This document shows, in pieces, positions 37,801-51,025 of a DNA stretch of 64,000 nucleotides. The first letter of the stretch is position 1; every line of letters begins with the position of its first letter. Made by a program: the position numbers and the translations under genes. This DNA comes from Botryosphaeria dothidea (Eukaryota; Ascomycota; Dothideomycetes; Botryosphaeriales; Botryosphaeriaceae). The notes beneath the pieces were generated by a model. That model had not been told where the DNA came from. It made no database searches and saw nothing but the letters and a program-made list of their open reading frames with translations. Location of the stretch: positions 992,001 to 1,056,000 of the forward strand of contig WWBZ02000040.1 in assembly GCA_011503125.2 (NCBI GenBank), given 5' to 3'.

Positions 37801-40735
37801 ATACTTGGGTAGTTCTATCCCGGGATTTTGTTCCTCTTATGGATTCCTCTGCAGGCGAAGAGCAGGAAGTCACTTTGCAGACGCTATTAATCCAGATTTG
37901 CATGCGCGCGCTGTCTGTTTCAAGTTTAGCTAAACCGAGCGGGGCTCCTTCTCATGTCGACGCCTTGTACCGTACCACAATCTCGACCATCCGCGCCATC
38001 CTGCTCAATCCGTATGCACTTCCCCTCAAGGATTTCGAATTGGAGGTATTCCTCATGGCACGGTTACCATCCGCCAGTCCATCCTTGCAATCACTGCTTC
38101 TGGAGGCAACGCTAGCGGGTCTGCAACTTCGTCTGCGTGCTGTAGTTCCTTCATCACCTGTCGAGCAGAGAATATCCCGAGAGCGTACGGGTAGCATTCG
38201 TGAATCTGTCGAGAAGACGGCTGAGGAAGAAAATCCGCCTGTGATAGCTCCGCCACCGCAACTGGTTGAATGCCTCAAAGCCGGGTTCTCGTCTCCCTCA
38301 AGCCGCCTGGTTCTTGACGATTGGGTCAAATTCCTCATCGAGGTCTTGCCCCTTTTTGCAGACACCATCTTCCAAAACTTACTCCCTCTTGTTGGCTGTC
38401 TGTGCAAACAGATACAACAGACCTTCGACCAGCTCAAGTCAACCTTCAGTGAATCTATCCATCCAGGCTCCATCTCACCAGAGTCTACGCTCATCGCTTT
38501 GATGAACGGGCTGGAGCAAATTCTGGCCAATGCACACCAACGGCTGGTGATCCAAGAAATGAAAGTAACCATTACAAAGACCCCTGAACAACCACAAGGT
38601 TTCTTTGGCAACATGGTCTCGGGTGTATTCGCTAATGAACAAAGTCAATCTCGCGCCGCCACTGCCAACAGCAGGCTCACAGTCCTGCTTTGCTTCCAGG
38701 ATACGGTCCGCATTTGCTTTGCCATCTGGTCGTGGGGCGGTTACGGTCATCACAAGCATGACCAAACTTCTCTGGCATCTTTTGGCTACACCTCGCTCCG
38801 AATGCGGAATAGAGCTCGTCGGATTCTCGAACATCTCTTCACTCACGAAACACTGGAGTGCCTGGAGACACTGGCTGTTGTCTGGTGCCGCTCCCCGCGA
38901 GCCAGTCAGGAAGCGAACGCCGTCATGAGTCTGCTGAACGTTCTGAACGGATCAAGCCCGAAAAACACGACTCCCGCAATCTTCAATGCTGTCTACAGCA
39001 GAACCAATCCTGGCGCGCTGGATCCGCACCGGATGTCTTCCCTAACTTCTGAACTTGCCGACACCGATCTGGTGACTTTCCTGGTCGACTACACAAGGTC
39101 ACTGGAGGATGATGCTATGGATGAGATCTGGCCTGACTGTCTGACATTCTTGCGAGATGTCTTGGCCAATCCAATGCCTCATCGACAAATTCTTCCCGCA
39201 TTGCTGGAGTTCACAGCTACTCTTGCGGAGAAGGTGGATAATACTAACTTTGGGGAGCAGCGGCGGATGCGCCGTGACTTGGGAGTGAGTATCTCACAAC
39301 GCTTTCTGATGAGTGTTCACTAATACATCTGTAGGATTTGTTCATGCGTTTGCTCACGGCCACTTTCACCACTCGACCTATGGGTTACTTCCAGGACGCA
39401 TCGTCTTTGTCTATCGACAAGATCCCCGAGGAAAATGGAAATGCAACAGCGCGGTCGTCAGACATTATCACCGTCCTGGTCTCAATTGTACCGAAGCTCC
39501 CTCTCATCCTCGTCGACAACGATCGTATCGCGAACGCGGCGACATCGATTAGCACCAACGTCATCGGACCAGCTTTCCGAGCAAAGGCATTCCCTGAGAC
39601 AGTCTCACCTCTCTTGCTTGACCTCATCTATGAGTTGACTCGCACCTCCTCATTACCAGCCGCCACGAAGGCATGGAAGCGGGACATTGAAGTTGCTTTC
39701 AATGACGCCAAATTCTTCGCCACCGAGACCAAGTTGGCTTTGGAAAAATGGCTCCCTGTGCTTCGCATGTGGAGTCAAAATGACAAAGATCGCATGCCTG
39801 AGCTGCTTTCAAGGCTCAGTGCACCTACCACGGCAGGCATCATGTTCGGTGTAGGCGCAACAAGTGCGAGGCTCGAAGCGGATCGCAAGACCCAACTCAA
39901 TTTGCGTAGGACGACCATTCTCGTCTTGGCCAACCCCGAAGACACCTACGCAACTAGTCTGGGCACCATCTTGGAGAAGCTCACCGAACTCCTCACTGCC
40001 ACACCAGCCTCCTCTCCCTCCTCGGCCACCCGCGCTGACATTTTCCTACTACTCCGTGCCATCGTCCTGCGCATCTCGCCAGTCCACCTGGCGCCAGTCT
40101 GGCCCGTCATCACTTCGGAGCTCACTAACGCCATCTACTCGGTACTCCCCGACACGGAGCACCACGAGCGCTACAACAACCTGTCAGTGCTGCAGGCGTG
40201 CAAGCTGCTCGACGCGCTCATCACGCTCGAGCACGACGATTTCCAGCTGCACGAGTGGCTCTTCATCACCGACACCATCGACGCCGTCTACCGGCCCGAC
40301 CTCGACTGGCGGCCCGTCGCCCTCGTCGACGAGGTCGCCGAAGCCCTCCAGGAGCGCCAGATCGCCGCCGCCACGGCGGCCGACGACCCGGGCACCGCCA
40401 TCCCCGAGTCCGCGGGTCTGCTGAGTCCGGTGGCTACGAGTCACGTGGCTGTTGGTGGTGGTTTGTCTTCGTCGAAGGCTGGGGAGGACGAGGGTAAGAG
40501 GCGGTCTCTCCTCGCGCCGGTGCTGCGGGCGGCGCAGGAGGCGGGCGTTTTTGGCGACTCGGCAGACGCCAAGGCGATGGGCAAGATGGAGTTCGTCATG
40601 AGGGTCGTCAAGCCGTTTTTGGGGCAGCTGAGCATTTTAGCGTTTGAGGAGACGTATCGCATGGGGTCGGTGGATTTGGGCGAGGTGGAGGGGCAGGTTG
40701 TGGCGGATGTGTTTGACGAGGGGGGGATTGTTTGA
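34830..40735 (+). CDS. dopA: Dopey family protein (DOP1/DopA)
   Basis: Very large peripheral membrane protein that works with the Arf-GEF-like Mon2 and flippase Neo1 in endosome-to-Golgi traffic; DopA controls morphogenesis in Aspergillus. Exons are 34830-34932, 35006-35130, 35184-35333, 35382-39284 and 39335-40735. Introns are 73, 53, 48 and 50 bp; the 48 bp intron has no stop and is divisible by three, so it could be retained silently. Length 1,893 aa, normal for the family. The N-terminal Dopey_N domain is clear: DKAFRRYESNVERALALFDTPQQEWADYISFLGRLLKAIQ, then SGVHQKALEVYAYIF and LPGLEDETAEDFE. The middle is long alpha-helical repeats and the C-terminus carries the leucine-rich region (NNLSVLQACKLLDALITLE). 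Intact. Confidence 0.93.
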
Positions 40736-42572
40736 GTGTGGGAGAGGGGGAGTTGGTAGATGGGGGGTTTTTAATGGGGTGATTACTGGATGTGGAGGGG
40801 GGTGGGATGGGTTCTCTGGAGGAGGTAGTTTTTCCTTGGTTGTTGTATTATGAGTATGAGATAGGTCCAGAATGCATTACCGAAGAAACTGTTCCAAAAG
40901 GGTTGAATTATAGTTCCCAAGGTGATTGTGGCATGTTTCAGCAAACACTTTCATGTGGTTGGATGCTTCATATCCACGTGCGTGTTATCATCCTTGCTGT
41001 GCATTGAGTTACCGGACGTGGTCATGCGTCATGATCCGTGTGTGTTCACAAGAGGCGTTGGCTATGCGGCTCGGTAGCGGAGCTCATCGTCTACAGGCGG
41101 CACCTATCTTGTCTGTCTCTCCTTCCGATTATTCCAGGCTCTCCTCGTTCGCCGGAAGCACATCAAAAAGGGCTGGTATGACTTCCCTTAGCTCTCTTCA
41201 ATATTTCCACCACCACGAACTTTGCAGCGCGCCTGTGGGAATTGAATTACAGACATGTCGGAGTACAACGCACCGAAACGTCTTACTGCTGTGTAGAGAC
41301 TGATGGAGATGGGACTATGCAGCGTGGAGGGGGCATGATGGTGAGTAGCAAAGGAAAAATGAATTGGTGAGGCACAGCGGGGATTTGGGTGAAGGGAATC
41401 AGTTCGAGTGCTGCGTGGGAAGCAAGGAAACCGAAGAAGCACCGGAAGTAATTGGATTTTCTAGTAGGATATTGTTGAACAGTGCAAAGCGATTGAATTG
41501 TACACTGCTGATTCTTGGAATGAGCAGCTAAAGTAGGTTCTTAAATACATGATTCTTAAGAAGTAACGTGATAAAGCAAAGGGGTAGATTGCGTGTGCAG
41601 TGTTTGGGAAGGCGTTTGAGTGAGAGTTTCGCCTTGGTGTATAAGGAAAAGCAAAGAGAGCTCGGCAACTGATCGCGGCAAAGAAAGCGAAGGTAATTGG
41701 AGTTTGACACTAAACTGAATACGAAGTACTGCGTGAGAAATAAGGGGATTCTGGTTGACAGATATTGTTAAAGACAATACTATACATAGTAATAACATAC
41801 TCAGCTAAGTATTCTGCTTCAAAGAGATGGAATATACCTAAAGCTTAATCGCGCGACTCTAGTAGGCCCTAGGCTATTCTTAAATTTTTCTTTCTTTATA
41901 CGTAGTAAATAGTAAAATTACCGTAGACCTTCAACGTAGCTTAAGCGATTGCGTGTTCCCGAGGTGTTGCGATAAGTGGACCCAGTCGGCGGACCTTACC
42001 GTGCTGTCTCCGCCCCAACCTTGCTTTTTCCATGTACCACGACTTTTTACGAGCTCCCCTGCTTTCATTCTTTCCTTTTGTTGGGCTTCGCTCTACTTCC
42101 TTACTATTTTGTTTTCCTCTTTCTTTCCATCTGGAAAAGGGGGTTTCGCTCATGCATCGCTTTAGGTTCTAGGCGGCCCAGTGGGACTCCGGAAGGCCCA
42201 TCAGGCTGGACAGGCCCGCAGAAACTCTGCTCGGAATATGCCTATTGGTCACTACCCCAGTCAATCCACTTCACGATGCAAGTACAATCTCCACGACAGA
42301 CCCTGAGACCCTCGGCTTTCCATTTACAAAACCTATGCTTGACTCGCTCATGTGCGGTGTGAGCTGGCGCTAGTAATGGTTTTACTTGCTTTTCAGCCGC
42401 ATGTTTGCCCTCGGAAATACACGAGTGCAATAGATCCGATCTGACCAAAGTCAGCCTGTGGAGAGTGGGAATAGCCAGCATAAATCGGTGGTGACAACTG
42501 GGCTACAAAGTCTATCCTTTCACCTGCGTATTGTTATCGATTTTTACTCCGACTCCACAAATTTTCGTCAAC
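40736..42572. other. Intergenic region with small AT-rich island
   Basis: 1.8 kb without a supportable gene. 41750-41940 is AT-rich with no frame and carries CTTAATCGCGCGA at 41844-41856. The last ~400 bp before 42573 are the likely promoter of the STAND pseudogene. Confidence 0.5.
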
Positions 42573-45500
42573 ATGGCAGCTGATTACGATGCTGAGGGCC
42601 TAGAGCAACTGTGGCGCGCGACCTTGGAGAAGTACAAAACGTTGTCGGGCGTCGACCTCGAGGATCAGCAACTCACGAGGGAACAAATGGATGAGCGTAT
42701 CAAGCACATCCGTGGCTACAAGTCGGATGTAATTCGGGTCAGCATGGCCAACATGCTTGAGCTTGGAGAAATTGTATCGCAAGTGGTATCCTCGGTATGA
42801 AGTCCTTCCGTCGGCCGATGCATGTGCTCACTGGCGACTGTAAAGGGCCCTTTCGCGTCAGCCTCGGTCATTTTCACAGCAGCCAAGTGCCTCGCCGGGA
42901 TCGAAAATAGATATCGAAACTACTTCACAACCAAGAACGTACTCAAAATCATCGAGTGATTGAGGCCTCATTTGGAGCGTTTCAAGATCTATGTCGGATA
43001 TGCGAAGAATGGAATTACCGTGCAGGAACCCATTGTCCGGTATCTTTTCAACCTCCTCGAGCTTTTTTTTTTTTTTTTTCAAATTTGCGGCTTCTACTCG
43101 GTACTGGAAAGCAACTCGAGAAACCCTTTCAACAAATCTATCAACTTCCTCGGAGCAGTGGTTGGTAATGGAAAGCAGATTCAGAGTCATCTTGATGAGA
43201 TCGAGAACCTGGCCAAGTACGAACAGAGTATCACCCTCGCCGCCATCTATGGCATGTCCCGCTACACTGAGAACGTTCACTCTGGAAAGAAGACACCGCC
43301 ACCAAAAGATGCCAAGATCCCACCGGCGTACGGCGACCAGGTCCAAAAGTGGGAGGAGGAACAGGTACAAGATATCGATCCCGCTCTCTGGAAGTCCTGG
43401 GCCGAAGTGGAGAAGGAGATGAAGGAGTCATTCATCAAAGAAGTGGGCTCGTGGCTCGAGAAACATGAGATCTTCTCGTTGTGGATGACGGTCCAGCTGC
43501 AAAAGTCCGACACCCCTCTACCGCAAGCGGAACCGACCATGATAATACAAGAAGACGATGGCCTCGGGAAGTCTTACCTCGCGTACCAAGCCGCGACAAT
43601 CATCAAATCCAAAGTCATGTCCCGACCGCAGGAACTTCCCTTGCCATTTTCTACTTCAAAAGCCCTGAACACAACCCGAAAACCAACTGCAAAGAAGGGA
43701 AATCATACACTATCAGAGATGCGCTCCTGGCTATCATTCGGCAGTTGATGAGGAGCGACCCGAAGTACCGGGAATTCGTAACGAAAAAGTGCGGCCCGAC
43801 AGGCGTCCGGACCGAGATGTCGGCTACCGAGCTTTGGAATGAACTTGTGATCGGATACAAAGCCACTAGGCGAAGGAAAGCGTTTTTCATCATCATCGAT
43901 CGGCTCAACCATAGTAACATGAAGAAAAAGCAAGAGGAAGTTCAGGTGTTCAGGCATATCGTCGAGACATCTCGACAACTGCGACAGCATACGACGAACT
44001 TCCAGGTGCGCTTACTTTGGACCGGAACTACGAAAGTCTTTCAAGAGTACTCCGAGCGTAATGGCCCCCAGCAAGGCGAAATCAAAATCTCGCCGACTGA
44101 GAGCCAATTTCGAGGGGACATGCAACTATACATCCGCAAACGTCTGGAGCAAGCCCGCCAGCGCGGTGCTTCGGATATTGGCCTATCTCAAGAGTTGCTC
44201 AGCGAGATTGAAGCAAAACTGATCGAAAGTAATCCGATGAACTACCCCTCCGCGAATGTGTTCCTTGAGGATATCGAGACCGCAATCATGATCAAAAATC
44301 TGCAGATGCTGAAAGGCAGGAACTTCAATGCCTCGGCTGAGACCCTCCCCTGGCGGATTCGGAAACTCAACTTCAGCTTGGAAGAGGCGGAAATCGATGG
44401 TTCGAATATCATCCTTGCATATGTGTTCCTGATGCGAGAGAGCTGGCCGACCATCCAGCAGCTCGAGCTGTTCCTGGATCGAGACCACGATGGATCCCTC
44501 GAGGCCGGGATAAGGGACAATCTTCGTTTCTTATTCACTCTAAAGCCCTCCGGAGCCGATATCACGGTCCAGACAAAAAAAGAAATTTCGGCATCCATCC
44601 CACGAGTCGACTACGAGAACGAGCTGGCGCAATACATTCCCCAACGAAAGCGTCTCTCACGACGAAAAGAATTGCCACCTCGAGACTCTTTCTTCGAGGA
44701 CGGTCAAGAGATTCTGGATGAAGCCTCTCCAAAGCAGCCCAATTCAGTGAAGCGCCCGAAGAGACAGATTGAGTTTTCGCCGACAGCCGGGCATTTTCAA
44801 TTCGTCAGCCGTATTCTCGAGCTTATCTGCACCAGTGGGTCATCAGTTCTCGATATCTATGGCACAGTATGGCTGCCATATCATCTGAAGAAAGTGACAT
44901 TGGCGCATCTGAACTTGGAAGATGACGAAAAGAAGAAGCACATTGGGCATTACATGTTCAAATATCTTTTTGACCAGAAGATTGTCAAAAAATGCATGAC
45001 ACTCGAGGCCCTCCAGCAGATCCGGATGCTCTGCTACGACTGGCCGACGTTTCTCACCGAGGGTGTTATAGAGTGGCTTCAAGATGCCGCGGTGCGGAGC
45101 GGGGCACAACACTACGTCGAAGAAGTGCAAGACCACAAACTTGATTTGACCGATTTCATTGACAATCTCGACCCTGTGGGGCCTCTAATCCTTCCCTTCA
45201 AGAACTGGGACCACATTTTACTTGCTCTCATGAGAGATGCAAACTGATTCTCAACCAGAGAGACCCATATGCCGAAGAAGCAGCTCGGAAAGACCACGTG
45301 AAGCAAGCTGTAGACAGGGTGTCCAATATGTTTGAGGAAAACGCTGAGGAAGATGCTGTTAGAAAAGAGAAGGAAGGGACCACCTGGAAGGCTAAGGAGA
45401 AGGCTGAAGAAGAGGCTACAAAGATAACATTGCCTTTAAATCCGCCGTCGAGGAACGGGGAATCTCTGCCCCCTTTTCCCGAAGAGCACAATCCCTTGTC

Positions 45501-47171
45501 ACCTCGGGAAAAACTCAAGGTCGCCATGTGCTTAGCACGAACTTACTTATCACGAAGTAAGATCCCGCCGCCTTCCTCGACGGACAGAGAATTGGCGCAA
45601 AAAGCTGGGGAAATCATCAAGCAGAGCATTAACATGGAAATCCATGATGATGACACCAAGGCTGACCACAATAACATGCTCGAGTGGTTATGGGACCTCT
45701 ACGAAGGTTTGGACAACACTGGAAGAGCAGAGGACACGGTCGCACATCTGAATAGCATTAAAAACAGACTGGAATTGTGCAGAGATCTGTTGAGACGCTA
45801 TCTAAAGGACAACCGCCTTGTGTCTAAGGCTCTTAGTCTACTGAAGGAGGGGAATCACGACATGATTCATTACAAACTTCTCTCGAAAAATATTCTCACT
45901 GAGTACGATTCTCCCAGTGTCCTGAGGACACTACTACATCAATACGCCTCAAACAGCCTCTTCCACGAGCGTTTTTGCCAAGCTTTCCGCAGAGATCCCG
46001 TCTTCGTTCAAAGGGCCTATGCAGAAGCCAGGATCCATGATGGAGGTGAACTGGAGACATGTACTCATATTCGATATTACTATGGAGTGGTCTTGTTTGC
46101 TCAAGGCAAAGTTGACGAAGCCGTATTTTTGTGGAAGGAGAACGTCCCCTACGAAGAATTTTCCAGCATTGCGGCGGCCAAAACAGACCAGTGCGTGGAA
46201 TTCGAAGACAGAGTGACCAATCAGGTGCTCGGAAAGATGAGTATGCACCGGGAAGACGAGCGGCGGCGGCTCCTCGATTGCCAGATCAAGACAGCGGAAA
46301 GACTTGCTTCAGCATACATCGGCCTGGCAAGAAAGGAAAGAGAGAAAGCGGTGAAAGAAAAGTATGCCCGGAAAATCAAAAAATGCAATAATTGATGGTA
46401 TCCAACGTCCTGGTCGTGCCTGAGATCAGGTCCAGTCCTGGATTGACCGTCTTGCATGGCCGTGTTATGAAGGTCATTGGAAACGAGAAGGGAGCAGTAG
46501 ACTGCTTACGCCCACTGATTACGCCTGCGCTACGACTTCTGTACGATGAAGAGATAGAGAATGACTGGGAGGCCTACTTGATGCTTGCTCAAGCTTTCAC
46601 TCCCTTAGAAGACGACAAGAATGCGCTTGCCGCCTGGGCGCTCTTGGATCCAGTTGGCAAAGATGACGAGCACCACACAGTATTTACGTGCGCCGACGGA
46701 TGTGGATTTACGTGGAAGGGCTGCGCAAGTAGTGACATGCACATCTGCAGGGACTGCGTGAATGTGCAGTTCAGACAAGAATGTCTGGGAAGACTCTTCA
46801 GCGGTGCACTCGACGGGCGCGTCTGTCGGAAAGATCACAAGTTCCTGAAGGTGCCGAAATGGACCAGGAAGGCTGGAGCGATGAAAGACTGAGGCCGAGT
46901 TGACGTCGGAGGGACGCCGATGCTGATAAAGGACTGGCTGAATGATGTCAGGTTGCAATATGGGATAAGCAGGTCGGATGTGAGGCTGCCAAAATGGCGG
47001 GTGGATGCGATTCGAGACGTAAACTACAGGCTCCGAAAAGGTGTGAAGTCACTAGGAGGAGACAGCAGCCAAGGGAAGAATATGAAGCTGTGGAAAAAGT
47101 TCATGGCCCAACAAAAGGGCGATACGGCGGAAAAGCCACAGGGCAAGGAGCAAGAAAAGCAAATTGGTTAG
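42573..47171 (+). pseudogene. Goodbye-domain STAND/TPR-like protein, multiply broken
   Basis: A fungal STAND protein in pieces. Exon 1 (42573-42794) gives MAADYDAEGLEQLWRATLEKYK, typical of the fungal Goodbye domain. A 51 bp intron (42795-42845) leads to GPFASASVIFTAAKCLAG. Lesions in order: in-frame TGA at 42957; a frameshift near 43625-43637, just after the P-loop-like EDDGLGKSYLA (first Gly replaced by Glu) and before SLAIFYFKSPEHN; a one-base loss near 45245 after LLALMRDAN; a frameshift near 46390 after KIKKCNN; and TGA at 46890-46892 before GRVDVGGTPMLIKDWL. The C-terminal third has helical repeats and a zinc-ribbon-like segment (CADGCGFTWKGC, HICRDCVNVQFRQEC). Similarity to the expected layout is good between lesions, so loss is recent. 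An 18-base T run at 43062-43079 sits in the frame. Confidence 0.78.
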
Positions 47172-48519
47172 TAGTGTGCTGTGACCTCTTCCGCACACCA
47201 GCGCAGTGATTCTGTAGACTCATGGAAAACCTTGGACCCACATTTCCGTTTTGCTTTCCTACACCACGATAGCCTGTGCCCGCGCTCCATAACATCTATC
47301 AGAGCTATGTTCCCTCCATCGTCAGAAAATGGGTTTATAAGGTGCACCGCATCTCCAACGAGTGCGATGTCTTTCCTTGGTACACATCCCATACCGACAG
47401 GAAGCACGAGAAAGTTCCGCGCAGTCATCGTCTCCGCACTGCAGCTTTCAGTGCCCCTCCTCCACTTGGGTTCCCAGTCTTGGAAGTCTCTCAAGATAAC
47501 CCCCTTTGCCTCCTCAGGCGCGTTCTTCAAGTGGATGCCATTGTCCTGGATCCAAGTGTCCGATTGATAACCCTAGGCATAGATGCGGATAATATCATTC
47601 TTTTGTCGCTGGCAAAGCAGAACCTGAGCACCGTCCTCATTATTCAGCGCTCCATGGCTCCCTTTTCCAACTAGCTCCGCAATCTCCGGATGCTCCGTAT
47701 CCGGACCCACCAGTTCGGAACAGGACTTACACTTGGGAAGTCAAGTCACGTCAAACCAGGAGTCCCCCCAACTTGCCAAGATCAAGCTGGCAGCCGCGAC
47801 TGCTTGGGAAGCTGACCCTCTTGGGCCGGCTTGACATAAGTTCTTAGTAGTTAGCTTAATATCCGTACTTATTACATGCACCTACTGAAATAGGCTAAGC
47901 GTTTCCCGCGCACGTCCCCTAGTACGTCCCTTGGCCTATTTACCGCTCGTTTTCCGTACTCTGTGGAAGGCCCGAAAGCTCTTCTACGTACTTTAGCCAA
48001 TAGATTGGTTTTTATTTAAGATGTCCTTTATTAACTAAGTCGTCATTAGCTGATAGATATAGAAGGATATAAAGAAATACGATCTTAAACTAAGATGGTC
48101 CTTTGGGCCCGCTTAATAAGTTAAGGTAAATACCGATGAAGCCGGCCTTAAGCCTGGCTTGTCGAGCCGCTTGGTCCAAGTCTTGGTAAAACGGCTTGTC
48201 AAGTGGACGCCCTGAGTCCCCAGCGAATCGTAATTGTTGGGCACGCTCTCCAACAGTACTCGCTGCAGCCGTGCGCGGTCGATCTCGGGGCACCCGGTAT
48301 CAACACCGCGATAGTCCATCTTGAGGGTGCCGTCCTTGTCGCTGGTCGTGAGGTCCTCACCGGAGCTGACGTGGCGCGCGTGCCGCCTTGCGAGCGGTAG
48401 GTCAGCGAGGGGTCGGAATCGAAGACGGTGCTCGTGTTGGCGTGGTGAGAGGGGATACGGGAGATTGTGAGGCCGATGGGACCGGCGCCGATGATGGTGA
48501 TCTTGGGGACGGAGGGCAT
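47168..48519 (-). pseudogene. TetX-like FAD-dependent monooxygenase, disrupted
   Basis: The N-terminus at 48519 reads MPSVPKITIIGAGPIGLTISRI, a GxGxxG FAD-binding motif, then TVFDSDPSLTYRSQGGT. The next family block, GEDLTTSDKDGTLKMDYRGVD and GCPEIDRARLQRVLLESVP, is in another frame and about 30 residues of the usual sequence are missing between them. The C-terminal half is recognisable from about 47720 as DTEHPEIAELVGKGSHGAL, then YQSDTWIQDNGIHLKNAPEEAKG and the second FAD motif DIALVGDAVHLINPFSDDGGNIAL. A TAG interrupts this half, and about 290 bp of AT-rich DNA (47835-48120) separates the halves. The end overlaps the STAND pseudogene by 4 bp, tail to tail. Confidence 0.8.
47835..48120. repeat. 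AT-rich insertion in the monooxygenase pseudogene
   Basis: TpA-rich, frame-less DNA between the two halves of a monooxygenase gene, with GGCCGGCTT at its left edge (about 47825) and GCCGGCCTTAAGC on its right side (about 48140). It probably derives from a decayed transposon; no clear terminal repeats or target duplication were found. Confidence 0.45.
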
Positions 48520-49257
48520 TGCCTTCTTTCAGGGCAAGCAGAAATTTGAGGGTAGATGTGAGAAGAGTTCCTTTTGAGAAACTGCAGTACTGATGACAGA
48601 AGAAGAGCGAGAGGGAGGCGCGGTCTACACATGTATACACCTTACGGAATCAGTATTATTTCGCTATCATCTTTTGATCTAGTCTGCCGCAACACACACA
48701 ATTCGCACATGCAGCATGAGGAAGTGTGAGAAGAGGCCTCTCTGCCGTAGTCAAGAATGTGGGAGTCGCGCAGTCCTCGTTCAACAAGGCCGTCAATTGT
48801 GTACTGTTTTAGCCCACTTAGTCGGGCAGTCTGTAGCGATCCGTTGGTGGCTAGATTTGAGAATATCTGGGTCATTGCGGCGGTGGGGCGTGGCTCTGGC
48901 TTTTAAATGTTCTTCTTGAACGTAGAGTCAAGATCCCCTCGCCCGGTTTTCGAGCTTTCTCATTATGGTTTTCACCCTTTGTGGAAGCTTTCACGCCTCC
49001 TCAATGGGAGGTAAACTCTACTATATTCAATCAGCACCGCACCTAGAAGTTTATATTGCTCTCGAATCTACTCTGAATCAAATAGAGACCTATATACTCT
49101 TCCAACAAAGTAGGTTGTGTAAGTTGTGCTGGAGGATGTCTTTGGCGAGTGTAGCTGGCCAAAGCACTACTTGCTCACAACTATAAAAACACGAACTTTC
49201 CCCTCGTCTATGTGACCGCTACAACCTTGAACAAAGACAATCATAAGATCAACATAA
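48520..49257. other. Intergenic region before the P450 pseudogene
   Basis: No gene supported. It is the upstream flank of both the minus-strand monooxygenase pseudogene and the plus-strand P450 pseudogene, which are divergent; such pairs are common in secondary-metabolite loci. Confidence 0.45.
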
Positions 49258-51025
49258 TGGCGAACCTTCCGGATTCAGTGGACTATCTCTTTCATAGAGA
49301 TGATATTGCTTTTGTCTTGGAATACAACAACTTAGCAGGTCTGGTAGCAGGTCTGGTACGGTCATTTCTCTATTTATCAAGCATTTCCTCGATTCTGATT
49401 GCTTACAAGCCTTTAGGGCGCTGCGTATATTATCCCAATCTCAAGATTTCCGGGTCGCCGTCATGCTGCGCTCACGGACTTTATCTGCATCTACTGGTTC
49501 GTGAAAGGTGACCTCGTCCAGTGGACAAACAGAATGCACCAACAGTACGGCGAAGTCGTGCGTCTAGGCCCGGACCGCCTGGGCTACACTTCGCCAGAGG
49601 CATTGAAGGACATCTACGGGCACAAGACGGTCAACCGGAAGAGCAATCGGAAGGACAGCAGGTTCTTCGGACCCACGATCAACGACATCCATCCTCTAGT
49701 GTCGGAGCCGTCCGACGCGGAGCACGCACGCCAGCGCAAGATACTCTCAAACGCCTTCAGCGACCGAGCCCTTGGGCTACAGGAAGGCCTCATTCAAAAG
49801 TACGTACATCAGCTCCTCGATCTCGTCCGCCGAAAAATCTCGGAAGGCCCGGACGGCAAGTCTGTCGAGGCCGACGTAGTCCAGCTGTACAACTTCACCA
49901 CCTTCGACATCATGGGTGATCTCACGTTTGGTGAACCTCTGGGAAATCTTGACCACGGAGAGTGCTCGCCATGGGTGCAGGCGGTGTTTGGGGGGTTCAA
50001 GTCTCTGATGATCCAGAGCCTTTTCCACTCACCCCTTCTTCAGGGCGGTATGGGGAGTGGCAACACCCAAGAAACTCAAGCATGAAGCAGCCGTCCACTG
50101 GCAAAACTGTGTGAACCGCGTTACAAAGAGACTCAGCATGGGTGCTGACGCGCGCCCCGACATCTGGGGGCTTGTACTCAAGCATAAGGACGCGGGTAAG
50201 GAGATTTCGCGGCCGCAGATGGATGCTAACGCACAGCTATTCATGACGGCTGGCACGGAGACGACCGCCACGGCACCGACCGGACTGACTTGATTGCTGG
50301 TGCACAACCGCGATAAGTACAACAGGCTCATTGAGGAGATCCGCTCGGTGCCCAACGAGTCTGAGCTGACTTTCGATCGCCTGCGCCATTTGAAGTACCT
50401 GGTTGCCTGCATTGAAGAAGAGCTGAGATGTAGGCTCTCCCTCTCAACTCTCAATCTTTAGATTCTGATACTAAGCTCATACGCTCTATAGGTTATCCAC
50501 CAGTGCCATCGGGAAATATGCGCGAGGTTTTGCCCGGTGGAAATACCATCTGTGGTAAATGGCTTCCAGAGAGGGTACGGTGCACACCATTTTTCCATTT
50601 CGGGATATTTACTGATGAATTGGCACAGAATCGGCTTTCCGTCGCCCAATATACTGTTTACAATAGTCCGCTCTATTAGCACCATCCCGAGAAGTTTGTG
50701 CCTGAGCGCTGGATGCTTGACGAACCTGGTTACGAGGACTACCACAACTTCGCCAGGAGGGATGCTTTTCTCCCCTTCTCAACTTGTCCACGCAAATGCA
50801 TAGGCAAGAAGTACGTTCTCATGTTTTCCGCAGTCATGTGCAGGGCACTAATTACGGTGGAACCGCTAGCCTGGCGTACTACGAAATGCGTGTCATCCTC
50901 GCAAGATTCTTGTATAATTTCGACCTGGAACTATGCACGAGAAACAAAAACTGGATTCAGCAGAAATTTTGAATGATCTGGGAGAAGAGCCCTCTCAAGA
51001 TTCGCATCACTTTGAGAGAGGGGTA
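49258..51025 (+). pseudogene. Cytochrome P450 (CYP65-like), multiply broken
   Basis: Microsomal monooxygenase similar to the CYP65 (isotrichodermin C-15 hydroxylase-like) group. Readable blocks: DLVQWTNRMHQQYGEVVRLGPDRLGYTSPEALKDIYGH; the C-helix region AEHARQRKILSNAFSDRAL; the I-helix MTAGTETTATAPTGLT; ExxR-like EEELR; PERWMLDEPG; and the haem loop LPFSTCPRKCIGK, where the conserved Gly of FxxGxRxCxG is Cys. Lesions: one extra A near 49446, one extra A at 50056, TGA at 50291, TAG at 50677 and TGA at 50970 before MIWEKSPL. Three or more introns still have good borders (for example before CYPPVPSGN, before NRLSVAQY and inside GKNLAYYEMR). With three stops and two indels it is not functional. 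Confidence 0.82.
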
